A stretch of DNA of 7,463 bases from Dehalococcoidia bacterium (GTDB lineage Bacteria > Chloroflexota > Dehalococcoidia > SM23-28-2), in the NCBI GenBank assembly GCA_022866185.1, contig JALHUG010000066.1, positions 1-7,463 on the forward strand. Direction: 5' to 3'. Both the position numbers and the translations under genes were made by a program. The notes under the pieces were generated by a model. The model worked only from the letters and a program-made list of their open reading frames with translations, had not been told where the DNA came from and did no database searches. Below, one piece after another: positions 5,895 through 7,463 of the stretch (the first letter of the stretch is position 1; each line of letters opens with the position of its first letter).

Positions 5895-6272
5895 TTACTT
5901 CTTCTTCCCCTCTTCCTCCTCCACCACCAACTCCAACTGGGCCATGCTGGCGCCATCGCCCTGGCGCGGCCCCAGCTTGATCATGCGGGTATAGCCGCCG
6001 GGCCGACTGGCATAGCGAGGCCCGAGGTCGTCGAATAGCTTTTTCACCACATCCTTGTCACTGACGATGCGCAGAGCCCGTCGGCGGGCGTGAACGGTTC
6101 CATGCCTGCCCAGGGTGATCACCTTCTCGGCGATGCCTCGCACCTCCTTGGCCTTGGCCTCGGTGGTGACGATCTTGCCGTGGCGTAGCAGGTCGGTCAC
6201 CTGGTTGCGGAACATGGCTAGCCGATGGTCCGTGGCGCGACCCAGCCCCCGTCCGGCGATGCGGTGTGCCAT
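5895..6272 (-). CDS. rplQ: 50S ribosomal protein L17
   Basis: L17 is a large-subunit ribosomal protein near the peptide exit tunnel. The 125-residue product begins MAHR and has the conserved LGR..DHR.AMFRNQVTDLLRHGKIVTTEAKAKEVR region (about residues 10-45), then AEKVITLGR (48-56), HARRRAL, and the late PGGYTRMIKLGPRQGDGASMAQLELV motif. It ends in a short charged tail, VEEEEGKKK. The start is ATG 6272, 6 bases after the rpoA stop, with TAGGT overlapping that stop as the likely ribosome binding site. rpoA followed by rplQ is the normal end of the bacterial alpha operon. Length is typical and nothing is broken. Confidence 0.97.
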   Translation of the reverse strand: MAHRIAGRGLGRATDHRLAMFRNQVTDLLRHGKIVTTEAKAKEVRGIAEKVITLGRHGTVHARRRALRIVSDKDVVKKLFDDLGPRYASRPGGYTRMIKLGPRQGDGASMAQLELVVEEEEGKKK

Positions 6273-6278
6273 CTCGAC

Positions 6279-7463
6279 CTAACCCTCGCCCTCTCCGCCA
6301 ACCTCTGCCTTGAGCTTGAGGAGCTTTCGCTGCCACTCGGCCAGCTCTTCGCTCTCTCCCTCTTCAGCGACAGGTGCTGGCTCTTCCGCCCCAGCCTCGC
6401 CCTTCTCCTCCTCGGCAGGCGGCGGCGCCTCCTCAGCGACCATCACGGCCGCTGCCTCCTCGCCACGGCCGACCGCCGTCGGCAGCTCTTCCTCCTCGGT
6501 GACCGAAGGGACCTCGGCCCCCAGCTCTTCCTCCGCTGTCTCGGAGGGCAGGTAGCCCAGCTCGCGGAGGCGCGTCTTGAGCTCATCGTAGGACTTGCGG
6601 CCGAAGTTGCGTAGGGTGAGAAGCTCGTCCTCGCTCTTCTCCAATACCTGGCCCACCGTCATCAGGCCACTGCGCTTGAGGCAGTTGTAGGCCCGCACCG
6701 ACAGGCTGAGGTCCTCAACGGCCGTGTTGTAGCGGTCGGGCGTGAGGACGGTGCCCGCACCCAGGCCGTGTTCCACCATCGGCGGCGCTGGCTTACCCAA
6801 CCGACTGAACAGGGAGAGCTGCTCGAGAATGATGTCGGCACTCTGGCTTATAGCCTCCACGCCGGCGATGGTGCCGTCGGTCCACACCTCTAGCAGCAGG
6901 CGATCGTAGTTAACCATTTGGCCGATGCGGGTGCGCTCCACCCTGTAGTTCACCTTGCGCACGGGCGTGAAGATGGCATCCACGGGGATTACCCCAATGG
7001 GCAGGCCATCGCTTCCCCCCGCCTGCACGTAGCCATGGCCCTGCTCCACGTTCAACTCCACCCTTAGCTCCCCCTCCGTCGAATCCAGCGTGGCCAGGTG
7101 CAGCTCAGGGTTGAGGATCTCATAGTCCGGGGGAACCTGGATGTCGGCAGCGGTTATTCTCCCTTCACGGCCGGTCACCTCCAGGAACAGCTTGCCCGGC
7201 CGGTCGGACAGAGCGCGCAGGCGCAGTTCCTTCACGTTCAGGAGGAACTCGATGGTGTCCTCCTTCATGTGAGGGATAGTAGAGAACTCGTGCTGCACGC
7301 CGTCGATGCGGACAGAGGTGATAGCAGCGCCCGGCAGGGAGCTGAGAAGAACCCTCCTCAAGGCGTTGCCAACGGTGGTGCCGAAGCCCGGCTCCAGAGG
7401 CTCGGCGATGATGCGCGCGTAGTTGTCGTCGCTCTCCACAATCTCAACCTGGGGAACGACCAG
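6279..7463 (-). CDS. rpoA: DNA-directed RNA polymerase subunit alpha, partial (5' end missing), with long acidic C-terminal tail
   Basis: The alpha subunit forms the dimer that nucleates RNA polymerase and contacts promoter UP elements and activators. The frame is open to the window edge (reading LVVPQVEIVES first), so the true start lies outside. Residues are counted here from the Val codon at 7437-7439. The N-terminal assembly domain shows PLEPGFGTTVGNALRRVLLSSLPGAA (14-39, split by normal family spacing), HEFSTI (50-55) and KEDTIEFLLN (59-68). A linker (about 214-240) leads to the C-terminal domain: VEDLSLSVRAYNCLKR (241-256, with Arg249, Asn252 and Lys255 at the UP-element-contacting positions) and LRNFGRKSYDELKTRL (276-291). 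Most alpha subunits end soon after this. Here 89 more residues (298-386) follow, with 28 Glu, no Asp and only six Lys/Arg, plus Ala/Pro-rich stretches and a predicted helix EELAEWQRKLLKLKAEV near the end. Confidence 0.96.
   Translation of the reverse strand: MVVPQVEIVESDDNYARIIAEPLEPGFGTTVGNALRRVLLSSLPGAAITSVRIDGVQHEFSTIPHMKEDTIEFLLNVKELRLRALSDRPGKLFLEVTGREGRITAADIQVPPDYEILNPELHLATLDSTEGELRVELNVEQGHGYVQAGGSDGLPIGVIPVDAIFTPVRKVNYRVERTRIGQMVNYDRLLLEVWTDGTIAGVEAISQSADIILEQLSLFSRLGKPAPPMVEHGLGAGTVLTPDRYNTAVEDLSLSVRAYNCLKRSGLMTVGQVLEKSEDELLTLRNFGRKSYDELKTRLRELGYLPSETAEEELGAEVPSVTEEEELPTAVGRGEEAAAVMVAEEAPPPAEEEKGEAGAEEPAPVAEEGESEELAEWQRKLLKLKAEVGGEGEG

Noticed and set aside
5867..5956. Upstream extension of TruA to ATG 5956
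   Set aside because: The added residues are a tryptophan/arginine-rich shadow of the rplQ 3' end. TruA homologues begin just before the IALVVEYDG strand.
6310..6555. Plus-strand serine-rich open frame opposite the rpoA tail
   Set aside because: Its Ser/Ala-rich translation is simply the complement of the Glu/Ala-rich tail codons. It has no start context or motif.
7437..7439. GTG at 7439 as the rpoA start
   Set aside because: The frame continues to the window edge with residues (VPQVEIVES) that fit the usual alpha N-terminus, so the start is outside the window.

Overview
This is a GC-rich, almost fully coding bacterial window made of two converging gene strings. The ribosomal and RNA-polymerase gene order (rpoA, rplQ, truA, rplM, rpsI) is bacterial. 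Three things together resemble what I recall of Chloroflexota (Dehalococcoidia-like) genomes: a single-chain archaeal-type phosphoglucose/phosphomannose isomerase, its position beside metK and the ribosomal string, and a CCTGAGCCTG(T/C)CGAAGG-type motif between genes. The lineage is an inference from gene content, not a measurement.

Plus strand, 1 to 4199: the C-terminal four fifths of S-adenosylmethionine synthetase (metK, start outside the window), a sugar-1-phosphate nucleotidyltransferase (961-1674), an alpha-D-phosphohexomutase (1691-3115) and a bifunctional phosphoglucose/phosphomannose isomerase (3138-4199). Gaps are 4, 16 and 22 bases, so this is probably one transcript. Read in reverse, the last three genes form a pathway: fructose-6-P to glucose-6-P or mannose-6-P, then hexose-1-P, then an NDP-sugar.

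Minus strand, 7463 down to 4196: rpoA (start outside the window), rplQ, truA, rplM and rpsI, also tightly packed (6-base gap, 28-base gap, 23-base overlap, 14-base gap). This is the distal end of a ribosomal-protein/RNA-polymerase operon, with the tRNA pseudouridine synthase truA embedded in it. RpoA carries an unusual glutamate-rich tail of about 89 residues beyond its C-terminal DNA-binding domain.

The two strings meet tail to tail on a shared CTAG: the isomerase and rpsI stop codons overlap and there is no intergenic space for a conventional terminator. No stretch over 30 bases lacks a gene. I saw no tRNA, rRNA, CRISPR array, insertion sequence or phage gene, and no clear promoter. The window is mainly housekeeping. 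I did not find evidence of a new multi-gene system. The points most worth a second look are the RpoA tail, the repeat-like element that supplies both a stop codon and a ribosome binding site at 3110-3129, and the gene overlaps.
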